NCBI RefSeq assembly: GCF_963676685.1 | Contig: NC_092357.1 | Span: forward strand, 70,832,971 to 70,896,970 | From: Mytilus edulis | Lineage: Eukaryota; Mollusca; Bivalvia; Mytilida; Mytilidae | Length of the DNA stretch: 64,000 bases | Reading direction: 5' to 3' | In this document: positions 23,386 through 35,249 of the stretch, in pieces | Layout of the letters: each line of letters starts with the position of its first letter | Position numbering within the stretch: position 1 is the stretch's first letter | The notes under the pieces: model-generated | Seen by the model: only the letters and a program-made list of their open reading frames with translations | Told to the model about the DNA's origin: nothing | Database searches by the model: none | Made by a program: the position numbers and the translations under genes

Positions 23386-24664
23386 AGAGGTGAAATCTGT
23401 AAATATAGAATCTGTACTTTGGCAACTTCCCTTAATTATATGATGGTGTCAATTTATCAAATAGCATATAGATAAAGAATTTAAACTTTCATTTTATAGA
23501 ATTTCGGCAAAAATGACCAATTTTGGCATTTTATGGTCAAAATAGGCGTTTTATAGCCTTTTCAATATTGATTGATGCATAAATGGCTTCCTGACTTTCT
23601 ATCTGACAGGTTTTCTTGTGTCAATATTTGTGTTTCTATGCCTGTATCTAGTTCTTTTACTTATCTATGAACTCTAAATCTACAGAAAAGAAGATTATCT
23701 CAGACAATAAGTGCAAAATGTGTTGTATAAATGACCCTTGTCTAACGCCCTGTTTGGATGAAGTCAAAAGTGGGGAGCTTGGAACATAAAATTTTAAGTC
23801 CATAATAAAGAACATCACTAAATTTGTATCAAGAGCACATTACAATGTCTAGTGTACCTGTTCCATTTCACATAATATCTTTCTTTTCTTCTGTAGGATA
23901 GCAATTGGTTTAAATATAAGCCTTTTGAGACGAAAATTGCATACGAGATTTTCACTAAAAAGACAAAAATCTTTGTATCAGACAAGAAAAGTTAATTGCA
24001 AGACTCTTTTTTGTGCTTAGATTTGTTGTATCATGTCACATCAGGATAGAAGTGATAAAAAATTCACCATTTTTTATGTCTTATAGCCTCAATATGCATT
24101 TTTTAATGTAAATATGTGGAACGGCCTAAATTGACCCGAAATTTTTTCCAGTCTTACTTGGCCCAATACCCTTTTAAACTAATATGATATTTTATTTGTA
24201 ACTTGTCTTTCCATCTAAAGTACATTCAATGCATATGTAAGGATTATTTATAACCAAAAAGCTTCACAAACTTAAAATTGCTGGAAAATATTACATCTTT
24301 ATGTAAGGCACCCCTTCATTGAAAAAACTTCAATGTTTAGGCGCAGGCTCATATAAATGTGACTGTTGAATAATTGTGCTAAGTCTGATAAATCAAATGA
24401 GTACTCTATTGCTTTTAGTACATGATAAATAATATCATTTTAAGTATTTTTTTGCAATATTTTAATTATTAAAGCCCCAAATGTTGATGGTTGATTTTTT
24501 TCAATTTTAACGTAAAAATTTAACACGAAAAGATGAGTATAGAATTTAACATATTGCCCATAATATATATCCTTTTGTTATGAAACTTTGTAAGCAGTGT
24601 TATAATTTATTAAGCTTTGGTCATACCAAGTTTTTTTAAGATTAATCAACTCTTTCTATCCTTT
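23386..24664. other. AT-rich interval, no gene seen
   Basis: No exon, tandem repeat or recognised element. It lies between two direct copies of the 'gtccgagaccacaatt' motif, so it may be the interior of a larger unrecognised element. Confidence 0.35.
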
Positions 24665-25049
24665 TAGGTCCGAGACCACAATTGTCGTCCTTTGATTTTC
24701 GTTGTCCACCAATATAGTCCCTAGTGTTGACAGTGGGTTAGCACCTGCATTGTCGGCTTGAAAGTTACTTATAAGATTATTTATCATATTGAAATAAATA
24801 TATATAATTTTTATATAGTTTACGTTCAATGCTGTGCCATGGGTGTCTTGATTGATTATATATTTCAGTAAATCTTTTGAATGCAAAAGTTACTGATTTT
24901 GTTCATGAAGATTGAAACTTAAGACGAATGTGTTGTATATGTGACTTAATTTTCAATTTTTTCTATCAAGTGTATGCATTTCAAGATTTTTTTTTGATTA
25001 TTTTTTAAATCTTTTCCAGTCTCTCTCTCTCATTGAGTCAATCGGGTTG

Positions 25050-25330
25050 AAGAAGTAAAAATCACAAAAATACTGAACTCCGTAGAAAATTCATAACGGG
25101 AAGTCCTTAATCAAATGAAAAAATCTTTGATAAAACACATCAAACGAATGAATAACAACTGTCACATTCCTGACTTGAACTTGGTTTTATAGCTAGCTAA
25201 ACCTTCTCACTTGTATAACAGTCGCATCAAATTCCATTATATTGACAACGATGCGTGAACAAAACAAACAGACGTATTAGGTAAACATGTCAAAAATAGG
25301 GGTACAGCAGTCAACATTGTGTTATAATAT
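25050..25330 (-). repeat. Interspersed repeat, family A
   Basis: Inverted copy: 'aaatactgaactccg', 'aatgaataacaactgtcaca', 'gctagctaaacc' and 'aacaaaacaaacagacgtat'. Confidence 0.7.
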
Positions 25331-25694
25331 TGATCAATAAAAAAACCAAATAAGTAACAAAGAAGCAAAAAAATGGCATATACAATCACAGGAGTAATAA
25401 TATAGACCAATCATATTAGCAAAATCCAAAATTCTCTTTTGTCTTCCTTGCGTGTCAAAGCACAATACAGTTCTGAAATAAATGAAATGCTTTCATAAAC
25501 ACCATTGTCTATTACTAACGAAGACATGGATTTTAATTAAGAACATTTTATTCGATATACAAAGAATAGAAAGGGAAAATTACGAAAACAAGCAACAAAA
25601 GAAATTCAACAGAGATCGTCTGAAACAGACAATTTCATGTTTTGATATAAATCAGATTTTAAGAGAGACTGAATAAATAAAATCATTTAGAAAA

Positions 25695-25950
25695 GACGGT
25701 TAAAACAAAAACGGGAACAAAAGAGGGACGAAAGATACCAAAGGGACAGTCAAACTCATAAATCTAAAACAAACTGACAACGCCATGGCTAAAAATGAAA
25801 AAGACAAACAGAAAAACAATAGTACACTTGACACAACATAGAAAACTAAAGAATAAACAACACGAACCCCACCAAAAACTAGTGGTGATCTCAGGTGCTC
25901 CGGAAGGGTAAGCATATCCTGCTCCACATGTGGCACCCGTCGTGTTGCTA
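25695..25950 (-). repeat. Interspersed repeat, family B
   Basis: Inverted and nearly full-length copy: 'gggacgaaagatacc', 'gacaacgccatggctaaaaa', 'tgatctcaggtgctccggaa' and 'tccacatgtggca'. Confidence 0.75.
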
Positions 25951-26164
25951 TGTGATTACAAATCCGGTAAATAGTCTAATTCGGTAGGTCACATTCATGA
26001 AAGGGAAGGGGATTGTAGTTACGACGTAAGGAACATATCCGATATCATTTGTGAAACGGTTATTCCATAACGGTCAACCAACTCGTGATGGCGTCCGTAA
26101 AATTTACGAACAACCCACGAAGAATAATACATTTGTTAATGTGTCGTCGACATAATTAACCACC

Positions 26165-26800
26165 TGCAATTAGAGACAGAGGTAGAGATATTTACAAGGT
26201 GTCTTCGCCTAAAAGAACATTTGAATAGGCAATACAAAAAAACCTTTAAAGAAACCGTAATGAATGATTCTGAATATGAAAGTGATAAAGAAGACATGTG
26301 CAATCCCAGATTAAAAAAGAAAAGCGAATGGAATCCAGAAGTAAGAACGATAATTTAGAATGTTTTATTTTTAACATGTATAATCTATTAAAACTGAAAT
26401 CAGTCAGTAGCAAACGCAAACTGAATTTTTCAGAACAAGACAGCCAAGGGCAACTTAAAAAGCTGATGTGATATTGTTCCTGGTAAACAAACAGACAGAC
26501 AAAGGAAGTGCAGTTGTTGTGATGAGCAAAACCGACTACATTGAAGTAGGGAATCGTCAGGTTTCAAACACAAAATTGCATTAGATCCCTTACCAAAACA
26601 ACATTATGTTGGTATCGATTGATGTTTGTTCTTTATATTCAAATACTCCAGTCGCTTAATTACAAAAAGTATGGAACAATCGTAAAGATAAACATTCCCT
26701 AAATGACTGTCTGGTTCATTTCATGGAACAAGTGCTCGAAAACAAAAACAAAATGTATTCAACGACCAGCACTACTTGAAGATTCATAGTACCAGTATCA
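26165..26800 (+). pseudogene. Degraded reverse transcriptase, Penelope-like
   Basis: Broken reading frames on the plus strand carry typical fragments in the right order: LRLKEHLNRQYKK (about 26.2 kb), KKKSEWNPE (26.31), DKGSAVVVMSKTDYI (about 26.50), LVSIDVCSLYSNTPV (about 26.61) and VWNNRKDKHSLNDCL with FMEQVLENK (26.67-26.75). DKGSAVVV and DV.SLYTNIP-like strings are hallmarks of the reverse transcriptase of Penelope-like and related retroelements. Several stops and frame changes separate the pieces, so it is not functional. The missing C-terminal part (catalytic motif and endonuclease) was not found. Assignment to Penelope-like elements rests on recall of these motifs, without a search. 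Confidence 0.65.
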
Positions 26801-27169
26801 TCAATCAATAATCTGAAGTTTCAAATGAGAAAAATGCATGATCCCCACCACCACAACTTTAGAAAATGGAGTCATGACAACCGATCTTTAAACAAAACAA
26901 AAACTGAAACCCCATTTTATCTCTCAGAAGAGTCACCCAAAATACTGATCCCGAAGCATTGCGTACAGCCAAGCTATCAGGTTAAAGCGGATTTGCACAT
27001 CGGAATCAAAATTATATAACAGTTTTGGACAACTCCGAGAGCAACTTAAATCAGGTTATAAGAACAAAATAATTCAGAAGCTTTCAGTAAGGCAAAAAAA
27101 AACCAACCAAAAATAACGAACACCTACTTGAATACAAAGAAAATGCGACTAAGACAAATAAAATAGATA

Positions 27170-27380
27170 CAAGAAGCTGTGGTATGAGTTTTCATGAGAC
27201 AACTCTCAATCCAAGTCTCAATTTATAAAAGTAAACCATCATATGTCAAAGTATGGTCTTCAGCACGGAGCATTGAATCACATCGAACAACAAGCTATAA
27301 AGTGTCCCAGAAATTACTAGTATTAAACCATTCAAACGGGAAAACCAACGATCTATCCTATATAAAAAAAATACACCAAC
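27170..27380 (-). repeat. Interspersed repeat, family C relative
   Basis: 'gtatgagttttcatgagaca' and 'caaagtatggtcttcagcac' parallel the copy at 62.65-62.82 kb ('gtatgagcgccaatgagaca ... ggcctacaacacggag'). Confidence 0.6.
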
Positions 27381-27509
27381 TAGTGGGTTTATCTTCATGG
27401 CCTTTTAGCATCTTAACAGAAGTGGGTGAAGATCATTGTGTAAAAAATCTAATCTATCATTGCTTCCTTGATTTAAAGATGCTAGCTGATACTTGTAAAT
27501 GTTAATAGT

Positions 27510-28860
27510 TTTCCACAGGTGAACATTATTGCATAAAGATTGATATGTTTTCATGTAACCATAGTTCATTTATGGAAGCAATTTACTGCCATAGTTCACC
27601 ATTTTTTCTGCCTTGACACGTGTTTCTTCAGGTTCACACAAGGGTGAAAATTGGAAACAATATAAACGATCGCCGATGATTGGTGTTAGAAACATCAGGA
27701 AGTACAGATAAATAGAACAATAGGAGATTTCTCTTTGATAAGATATTATAGAATTTCATAATTTTGAGATCTATAAAACTGCTTGAGCTGCCTTGCCTCT
27801 TATTATTATACAGAATTGTATACCCCAATATAACATGATATGAAAGGTACAGTATAAAAATAAGTTATTTTCATCAAATGTACAAATACAAATATGAAAT
27901 ATAAATATTTTATAAGCACAATCGCATCAATAAGAAATCAATTTTATGAGATATTAATTATTATCAAATAAAAAGTTATTTTCATTTTGTTTTCAAATTT
28001 TGTAGTAAAGTCACTATCATCGATTATATTTGAACCTTTTGGTAAACTATGGCCTTTTAAATCTAGTCTTTTTCACAATATAATAGAACATGTTTTTTTA
28101 TTTTCAATTTGACCAGAATTGCACACAGAGAAAAATATCTCATTTCTGAAAATATTTAGATGCCCTCTTTTTCAATCATTTGTATATAAGCACGTATACG
28201 GATCTTACATATTAGCTCTGTCACTTCTGTTTTTTAAGATATCAACAATAGGGTGGTATTCAACCTCTTATCTAGACACTCTTGAAAAAGTCTAAGTATA
28301 TAAAAATTTGCATTTTGAACTTGCATAATAGGTCATTAATTATTTGTTTTAAAGGAATTTTTTTAACATAATTATAGTTATTAATGATAAACGACATTCC
28401 AATATAAAGGGGTCTGAATGTCTAAAACATGAGTCAACCCTTAACATTTCACCACCTTATGTAACATGTGTAAGAATGAGAGTAACTGAACATTCAAATG
28501 TTTTTTTTTCAAAAAATCTACTTGGGTTGTTGTGACCTATAGTTTTTCTTTATCTTATAGTTTGTTTTATTCAGCTTTATTCATTATAGTATTCAAGACA
28601 AAAATAGCCATATACCAATATCTGTGTATTTCATTTTTTAGAACAAAATTTATTCCCTTTGTTTGTAGTAAACTTGAAATAAAAAATATATTTAAGGTAT
28701 GCATTGGTTGGGATATTAACATCACTTTCAAAGATGAACTGTAATTTATTCGATATTAGTGGGTTTTGTGGCAAACCTGACTTGAAAAAACAACTAGTTT
28801 GTACCTATAGGGAATAAAACAAATCTTTTGATTGAAAATATGAAATGATGTAAACACAAT
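27510..28860. other. AT-rich interval, no gene seen
   Basis: Only short, featureless ORFs. No repeat was matched within the window. Confidence 0.4.
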
Positions 28861-28877
28861 ATAATTACACATATCTT

Positions 28878-29185
28878 TTATTTTTCAGCCGAACATTCTG
28901 CTTACAAACTGTTAATTCTAATAAATGTATTAGGCCTAGTTATCTCCGATTATCAAGCCTGCATTGAAATGTTTAAACGTTTGGACAAAAAAGTTATATC
29001 GAAACGTTGTGGCGGAGGAGGAGATATTACTAGTGGTTTGTTTTTTTTTTTTGTTGGGGGGGGGGGGGGAATTTTGGTACTTGTATTGGTGTTCTGCCGG
29101 TGGATTTAGTGGTGGTTTAGGAGCTGTTGGACTGGGCTTAGCAAGAGCACTAACACACAGCCAAACCGGGTTTTTAGGGAGGATC
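28878..29185 (+). other. Open stretch after a splice acceptor; doubtful exon
   Basis: An acceptor-like site (cttttatttttcag) ends near 28888. One frame is open from it (EHSAYKLLILINVLG, then KKVISKRCGGGGDITSG) into a T-run and a G-run near 29040-29070. A second frame continues past the G-run as SAGGFSGGLGAVGLG and LARALTHSQTG. The homopolymer runs may hide a frame change. No family is recognised and there is no signal peptide, so this may be chance. Confidence 0.2.
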
Positions 29186-30250
29186 AGTTCTGGCGTACAA
29201 AATTATAATCCTGGTACCTTTGATAACTATTTACACCACTGGGTCGATGCCACTGCTGGTGGACGTTTCGTCCCCGAGGGTATCACCAGCCCAGTAGTCA
29301 ACACTTCGGTGTTGACATGAATATCAATAATGTGATCTGTTTTATAAATTTACTGTTTACAAAACTTTGAATTTTTTTCAAAACTAAGGATTTTCTTATC
29401 CAAGGCATAGATTACCTTAGCCGTAGTTGGTACATCTTTTTGGAATTTTGGATCCTCAATGCTCTTCAACTTTGTACTTGTTTGGCTTTATAAATGTTTT
29501 GATATGAGCGTCACTGATGAGTCTTATGTAGACGAAACGCGCGTCTGGCGTACAAAATTATAATCCTGGTACCTTTGATAACTATTTACACAACTGGGTC
29601 GATGTCACTGCTGGTGGACGTTTCGTCCCCGAGGGTATCACCAGCCCAGTAGTCAACACTTCGGTGTTGGCATGAATATCAATAATGTGATCATATTTAT
29701 GAATTTCCTGTTTACAAAACTTTGAATTTTTTTTCAAAACTAAGGATTTTCTTATCACAGGCATAGATTACCTTAGCCGTATTTGGTACAACTTTTTGGA
29801 ATTTTGGATCCTCAATGCTCTTCAACTTTGTACTTGTTTGGCTTTATAAATGTTTTGATATGAGCGTCACTGATGAGTCTTATGTAGACTATTTACACCA
29901 TTGGGTCGATGCCACAGCTGGTGGACGTTTCGTCCCCGAGGGTATCACCAGCCCAGTAGTCAGCACTTCGGTGTTGACATGAATATCAATTATGTGGTCG
30001 TTTTTATAAATTTCCTGAATATAAAACTTTGAATTTTCGAAAAAATAAGGATTTTCTTATCCCAGGAATAGATTACCTTAGCCGTATTTAGCACAACTTT
30101 TTGGAATTTTGGATCCTCAATGCTCTTCAACTTCGTACTTGTTTGGCTTTATAAATATTGTGATATGAGCGTCACTGATGAGTCTTATGTAGACGAAACG
30201 CGCGTCTGGCGTACTAAAGTATAATCCTGGTACCTTTGATAACTATTTGT
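29186..30250. repeat. About 355-bp tandem repeat, three copies
   Basis: 'ggcgtacaaaattataatcc' at 29192 and 29547, then 'ggcgtactaaagtataatcc' near 30208; the middle unit lacks its first part. Units share 'gggtcgatgccac', 'gtttcgtccccgagggtatc', 'cacttcggtgttgacatgaa' and 'gacgaaacgcgcgtctggcg'. Short ORFs on both strands (for example ending GGRFVPEGITSPVVN) are repeat sequence. Confidence 0.85.
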
Positions 30251-30334
30251 AGATCATTCAAAAAGAAGCATTAAGTTTGCTTGCATGTTGATTAAAAATC
30301 ATTAGACAAACAGATTCCACCACCAAATCTCGTG

Positions 30335-30608
30335 TTATACGATATTTATACACTCTCGACAGTTTAATTTTAAATATTTAACTGTCTCTAGTGTAAATAT
30401 CTTATCACACTCGATGCAGTGGTATAATCTATATTTATATACATGGTATGACTTGCAATAACAGGTCCTGCAACAATGATAAAAAAAATATAACATAAAA
30501 TCAGTTATAATCAGGTATAATTCAAACTTATCATCGGGTTTATACTTAGATGAGCAAACTGAGTATGTTAACTGATGTTTACCTGTCGGCTGTACTGCTC
30601 CTGATCAT
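30335..30608 (-). CDS. Candidate Cys-rich two-exon ORF of unknown function
   Basis: Two minus-strand pieces join in phase. 30608-30583 reads MIRSSTAD plus two bases and ends at a donor (gacag|gtaaac). After a strong acceptor (attttttttatcattgttgcag), 30467-30335 reads RTCYCKSYHVYKYRLYHCIE, then CDKIFTLETVKYLKLN and CRECINIV and stops at TAA. Together they give 52 residues. The cysteines form CxC followed by CxxC-x15-CxxC. YHCIECDKIF recalls the first half of a zinc finger, while the second pair is Cys where His is usual. No signal peptide is present and the frame stops three codons upstream of the ATG, so the start or an earlier exon is uncertain. It may be the end of a longer gene or chance. 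No family recognised. Confidence 0.3.
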
Positions 30609-31074
30609 ACCGTTGTAATATCATTTATATTTACAACAAAAGTACAACACAATGTCATGTTAATTAATATGTTTTTCTGTATACCTTTGTTCAACTTAGG
30701 TGATACTAGAATAAAATGACATAATTAGCAACACGGCTAGTTTCTGATGTGAAACCAGATCTACTTTGTCTAGAGCATGTGTGATATCACATGGTATAGA
30801 CAATACAAACAGGTGGTTTTTGTTTTGTTTATACCAGTAACAGTATTGTCTATGCTTTGTCATTAAAACATGTTTCAAGATCACATTTTCATGTTCGGTT
30901 TCAGGGTAAGAAAACTTTACATGACCGATGGTCTGTAATTTTGTGATGTCTTAGGGTTAGATGCGAGTCAATTACAATTCCGCTATTGCGTGATGTCTAA
31001 CTACTTGATATAACTTATCAACGAAATTATATGAGTAACATACTAGGAGGCACTGATGTAACATGATCTTTTAT

Positions 31075-31400
31075 AAATAGAAAAAAGATGTGGTATTATT
31101 GCGAATATGAAAACTCTCCACAGGAGACCAAATGATATAGAAGTAAACAACTAGGTGACGGCCTTTAACAATAAACAATGCCCTTACCCGTATATTAAGT
31201 AATAAAAGGCCCCGAAATTGTAAAACTAACGGCCTAATTTATGAACAAAAAAGTGAACAAAAAAAATGTAACACATCAACAAAAGACAACCACTGGATTA
31301 CAGGCTCCTGACTTGGAACAAGCACCTACATACAGAATTTGGCGGGGTTAAACATTTTAGTGGGATCCCAACCCTCCCTCTGACCCGGGACAGAGGTATT
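31075..31400 (-). repeat. Interspersed repeat, family C, long copy
   Basis: 'gatgtggtattattgcgaat', 'ctctccacaggagacc', 'gtgacggcctttaacaataa', 'aaggccccgaaattg' and 'aggctcctgacttggaac' in inverted orientation; one of the most complete copies in the window. Confidence 0.75.
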
Positions 31401-31638
31401 ACAGTACACCATGAGAACGAGCTATAAAATGAGTTGAAAAAAGAAAAAGGAGATCGATATTATTGTAGCACTTTTTTCTGTACAATGATAATGTAAAATA
31501 TCAGCCATGACCTGTAAATGTGAACCTTTGTGTCGAGCGCGCTGATATTCAATGGTTTGTGTTAGCAGACAGATTATTTGTATCCTGCCATTGATGTTGT
31601 TCATCTTCACCCTTAAGACAGTATAAATGTTGGAAGCC

Positions 31639-31940
31639 TTAATAAAATGTGAATTGCTGTAATATGCTAAGGCCGCTGATAACTTCCTCCAGAATGTTTT
31701 GATATCGATGATTAAAGCCATGATCCAAACTCAAATTTTCTTGATACGAAAAAAAACCCGGAACTATAGTTAAAGGTGCAGGTACATACTCATCATATAT
31801 ATAAGGATTAAAATTGTGTACGCCGATACTGCGTTTCGTCATCAGTTTTGCTGTTATTAAAAAGATTTAGAAAATATTACAAAAAGTATATAAATGTACT
31901 TACAAACAACAATATTAAATAAAACCAAACGAATATCCAT
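31639..31940 (-). CDS. Orphan signal-peptide exon related to the lectin CTL-2, with a possible second exon
   Basis: 31940-31904 reads MDIRLVLFNIVV plus one base and ends at gtaagtac. It has the same 37-nt length, phase and donor as exon 1 of CTL-2 at 42913-42877 (MMDFKAVLFVGF). The 5' flank is also alike (cttaaatataa before this ATG, cttaaataag before the CTL-2 ATG), so I infer a duplicated promoter plus first exon. From a possible acceptor at 31851, only 53 bp on, a phase-compatible frame runs to a stop at 31639 (SKLMTKRSIGVHNFNPY to LSILQQFTFY). That second part partly matches the 355-bp repeat at 29.2-30.25 kb (gacgaaacgc, cggcgtac, aatcc) and shows no lectin motif. It may be a repeat captured as coding sequence or simply not an exon. 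No downstream lectin exons were found for this copy. Confidence 0.35.
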
Positions 31941-32484
31941 AACTGTTTATATTTAAGACTTACATGTAAACAGATAAGACTGTTGCAACGTTGAAATTGA
32001 TTGCATTACATGTAAGCAGATGGACTTTTTCACTTGTAACTAGTTTTGTACCTTGTGAAGGATGATTTGAATGTAATGTGATGTTTCAATTGAGATTGTA
32101 TGAAAAAGACCCGTTTCTATGTATGGTGGCATTTGCTTTTGTTGTAGATGGGTGTTTCTGTTATTTCGTTTTTTTTCTAACAGTTGATGTGTTCCCCTCG
32201 GTTTTAGTTTGTTACCAGGATTTGTGTTTGCGTAATCGAGTTATGACTATTGAACAGCGGTAAACTACTTTTGCCTCTATTTTTCGTCACTTGAAATTCA
32301 GACATCAAAACGTCTTATAAATCTACCAATTACCATTCTATACATGTACATAATCGACATTTCTGTAGGAACTCTCTAGACGTGTTTATATATATATAAA
32401 AAAAATTGTCTTACATATTAGCACTAGGTCTTCAAACGTTGTACATTTATAGCAAAACAGCATAACGGTCAAAATAGTCAGATT

Positions 32485-32823
32485 TTGAGACACTGTCATT
32501 TTTATTTAGATAAGAGAACACATCTTAACAATAAAAGGTGGTTTTTCAAAAAATATACCTGTGAATGTTTATCAAGTAATCAGCATATTGGTGGTGTTAA
32601 TGTAAAAGACAACTTTACAGTTTGTTGCATTTCCGTCAAATACTTTGGTGTTAATGAACATTATTTGTGTGTTGAGGGGCATCGTCACTACCGTTTTCAT
32701 GTTCAGCGAGTGGTGGGAAAAAATGATGCTTTATTGCACGAATTATTCAGCAAATTGAATTATCACAATTCAGAATCAGCACTACTGTCATTACGGATTG
32801 TGATTAAGTACCTACGGAACTAA
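32485..32823 (+). other. 112-codon ORF of unknown origin
   Basis: Open frame with several Cys and His (YTCECLSS, NFTVCCISVKYF, HYLCVEGHRHYRFH). No signal peptide or recognised domain. Its centre (32588-32690) is duplicated at 35114-35214, where the frame is not continued. Probably part of an unrecognised mobile element. Confidence 0.25.
32588..32690 (+). repeat. Direct repeat, about 100 bp, copy 1
   Basis: 'tgttaatgtaaaagacaact' through 'gttgaggggcatcgtca' is identical or nearly so to 35114-35214. Confidence 0.85.
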
Positions 32824-32834
32824 CATTATTTTTA

Positions 32835-32925
32835 AAATTGAGAGTGTAAATGGGGAATATGTCAAAGAGACAACAACCTGGCCAAATGGCAGACAACAGA
32901 CGAAGGCCACAAAGTTTACCCTGCT
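32835..32925 (-). repeat. Interspersed repeat, family E fragment
   Basis: 'aaatggggaatatgtcaaag' and 'agacaacaacc' match the inverted family E copy at 58.3-58.46 kb. Confidence 0.6.
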
Positions 32926-33274
32926 TAATTACGATCACTAATACGCTTTATGGACGTTAAATTGACGATTTTTTCCGGTGAGGAACATAACTTGAAAGTC
33001 TAGTACTGCCGCAGGGTCTATATTTTTGTTGATAGAGTGTAAGTCCCAAAAGCTCTCACCGGGTCAGTAGCCATTATAGATGTGGGTTCATTTTGTTTTT
33101 ATTATCTCTTTCAACGTTTTTATGAAGTTTTGGATTTTCAAATATTTCGGCTTCGAACATCATCTGAGGAGACAAAAATTGTGGAAACGCGCATCTAGTG
33201 CATATACAATTATTACTATTAATAGTATTTAGTCGAAAACAAGTTTATGTCAACCGAATCATAATGGTTAACGT

Positions 33275-33490
33275 TTATAACTGTGAATTTGATGCGACTG
33301 TCATACAAGTGAGAGTTAAAGCTAGCTATAAAACCAGTTTTACATAAGAAAATGCCTGTAGCAATTAAGGGATATGACATTTGTTATCCATTCGTTTGAT
33401 TTGTTTGAGTTTTTGATATTGCCATTTCATTAGGGACTTTCCTTTTTTTAATTTTCCTCGGAGTTCAGTATTTTTTTTTATGATTTTACC
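33275..33490 (+). repeat. Interspersed repeat, family A
   Basis: 'gtgagagttaaagctagcta', 'taaaaccag' and 'ttcctcggagttcagtattt' blocks, plus orientation. Confidence 0.75.
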
Positions 33491-33499
33491 GTTTATAAA

Positions 33500-34190
33500 C
33501 TTCCGAAGTGTAGATTCCAGTTGTTCTTCCCATGTCTGTATGTTGTATTTCTAGTAAATTCTTTAATATGTGATAAACTGTACCAGAAGGTGAATTACTC
33601 ACGATCTCAACTATTGTTTACAAAACAATCAAATTATTTGAATGCTTTTTTTGGCATTTGCATGCCAGCTGGCTGTGAGGAAAAAGGTAGGTGAATGCTT
33701 TGGGTTTTTTTTGGAAGTCTGGAAAAGGCAATGTTAGTGAAAAAGAAAATGCTGAAAAAAAACCAGCTTCTAGTATTTTGAAAATGTCTATTATGACGGA
33801 CTAATACGGAAGATCGCTTTGAATTGATTTATATACACAGTTGATTTATTGATATATAGTCGAAGAAGACGACCATAACTCTTTCTGTGTATATGTGCAA
33901 TTAATATCAAAATTTTATTGAATTTTCATATAAATTCTTCATCAGCCAGTCTTTTATCCAATTATGCTTCCTGAAGCTGGGAACCTGAAAAAAATATATA
34001 TACAAATGTATACATAAACCGTAGTTTGAGTTAATTGCAGTAACATTGACATGTTTAAGATAAGTTTGTGTGAGCATTCTGAAAGTCGTACTATTGTTCG
34101 GCTATTTGAGTATTTTTGGTTTGATTTATCCTTTTCTTTTATATTTTTGTCTTTTTTTTATGATTTTACCTTGATTGGATCGTGGTCTTT
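33500..34190. other. AT-rich interval, no gene seen
   Basis: Nothing recognised on either strand. Confidence 0.4.
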
Positions 34191-34194
34191 TTAA

Positions 34195-34370
34195 AGTTGG
34201 TTAAATCCTGAACGTGGCAGGTGCGCTCGACTTCTATTTAGTTTTCCTACCTATGGTCGGTGGTCTTCTCTGGGCTCCCTCCACTAATAAAATCGGTAAA
34301 GAAATATCTCATAATAATGGAAAGTGGCGTTCAACGCTAATCAATAAATCAATCAATCAAAGTTGGGACC
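34195..34370 (+). mobile_element. SINE-like element with an ATCAA-rich tail
   Basis: 'ctgaacgtggcaggtgcgct', 'cctccactaataaaatcgg', 'gaaagtggcgttcaacgcta' and a tail of atcaa repeats at 34340-34360. This ending is one I associate with mollusc short interspersed elements; class not tested. The short ORF across it is not a gene. Confidence 0.5.
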
Positions 34371-35113
34371 AGTTAGTTACAGTTATTTATATTAAAAGAC
34401 AAAAACATTAAAAATACTGAACTGATAATTTAGAATGCGTTCCATCTATAAAAACAGTATACCTAGATTCAAACAAAATAATTAAATTGACAAACATAGA
34501 AAGCATAATAACAAACCTCTGTTCCAAATCTCACAAAGGCTATCTATACCTAAGTGTTTTCTGTTATTTGTCATTTTATTATCAGAACTTGTACAATAAA
34601 CGAAAGTGGCAATGCTATCTCATATAACAGCTAAATAGGAGCCAAAACAAGTACTCAGTAACCAAAAATGTTGTCAAAGTTTAGTAATGTTATATGCATG
34701 CAAACGTATTTTCGTTACATATCTATCTGATCAAAAGAAATACAAATAATATATTTGTTTTCGTGGATACCAATTTAAAAGGATTTTGTACGTTCATTGA
34801 TAATATTTACCATGGGTCTGCCAAAGACATTCTACAAGCCTATCGAAAAGTCATAGTTCGTTGGATTTATAGTCTTTCGATAAAGCCAAAATGCAACATG
34901 AATATCCAACGAATGATAATACAAAATCCACAGTAGAATGCATCACAAAAGGGATAATGATAACAAGACAAACCATATCTTTTCTGGTATACAGTCACGG
35001 TTGATGTGTTTCCCTCTTTTTAGGAAAACCCGGATTTATTTCCTCTCAAACGATTTATGACTTTTGAACACAGGTATACTACTGTACCTTTTATTAATTT
35101 GTACATTAATGAA

Positions 35114-35214
35114 TTGGTAGTGTTAATGTAAAAGACAACTTTACAGTTTGTTGCATTTCCGTCAAATACTTTGGTGTTAATGAACATTATTTGTGTGTTG
35201 AGGGGCATCGTCAT
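35114..35214 (+). repeat. Direct repeat, about 100 bp, copy 2
   Basis: Second copy of 32588-32690, ending just 36 bp beyond the last exon of the lectin CTL-2 (its 3' flank). Confidence 0.85.
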
Positions 35215-35249
35215 AATGTATATTCACATAGAACAAGTATAGAAATTAC

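Noticed and set aside
25700-25936. Hydrophobic 78-codon ORF
   Set aside because: It is the family B repeat; a similar ORF appears at the other full copy (11698-11895).
29582-29764. ORF ending VIPSGTKRPPAVTSTQ
   Set aside because: Part of the 355-bp tandem repeat.
34214-34411. 65-codon ORF with MAGALDFYLVFLPMVGG
   Set aside because: It coincides with a SINE-like element and its tail.
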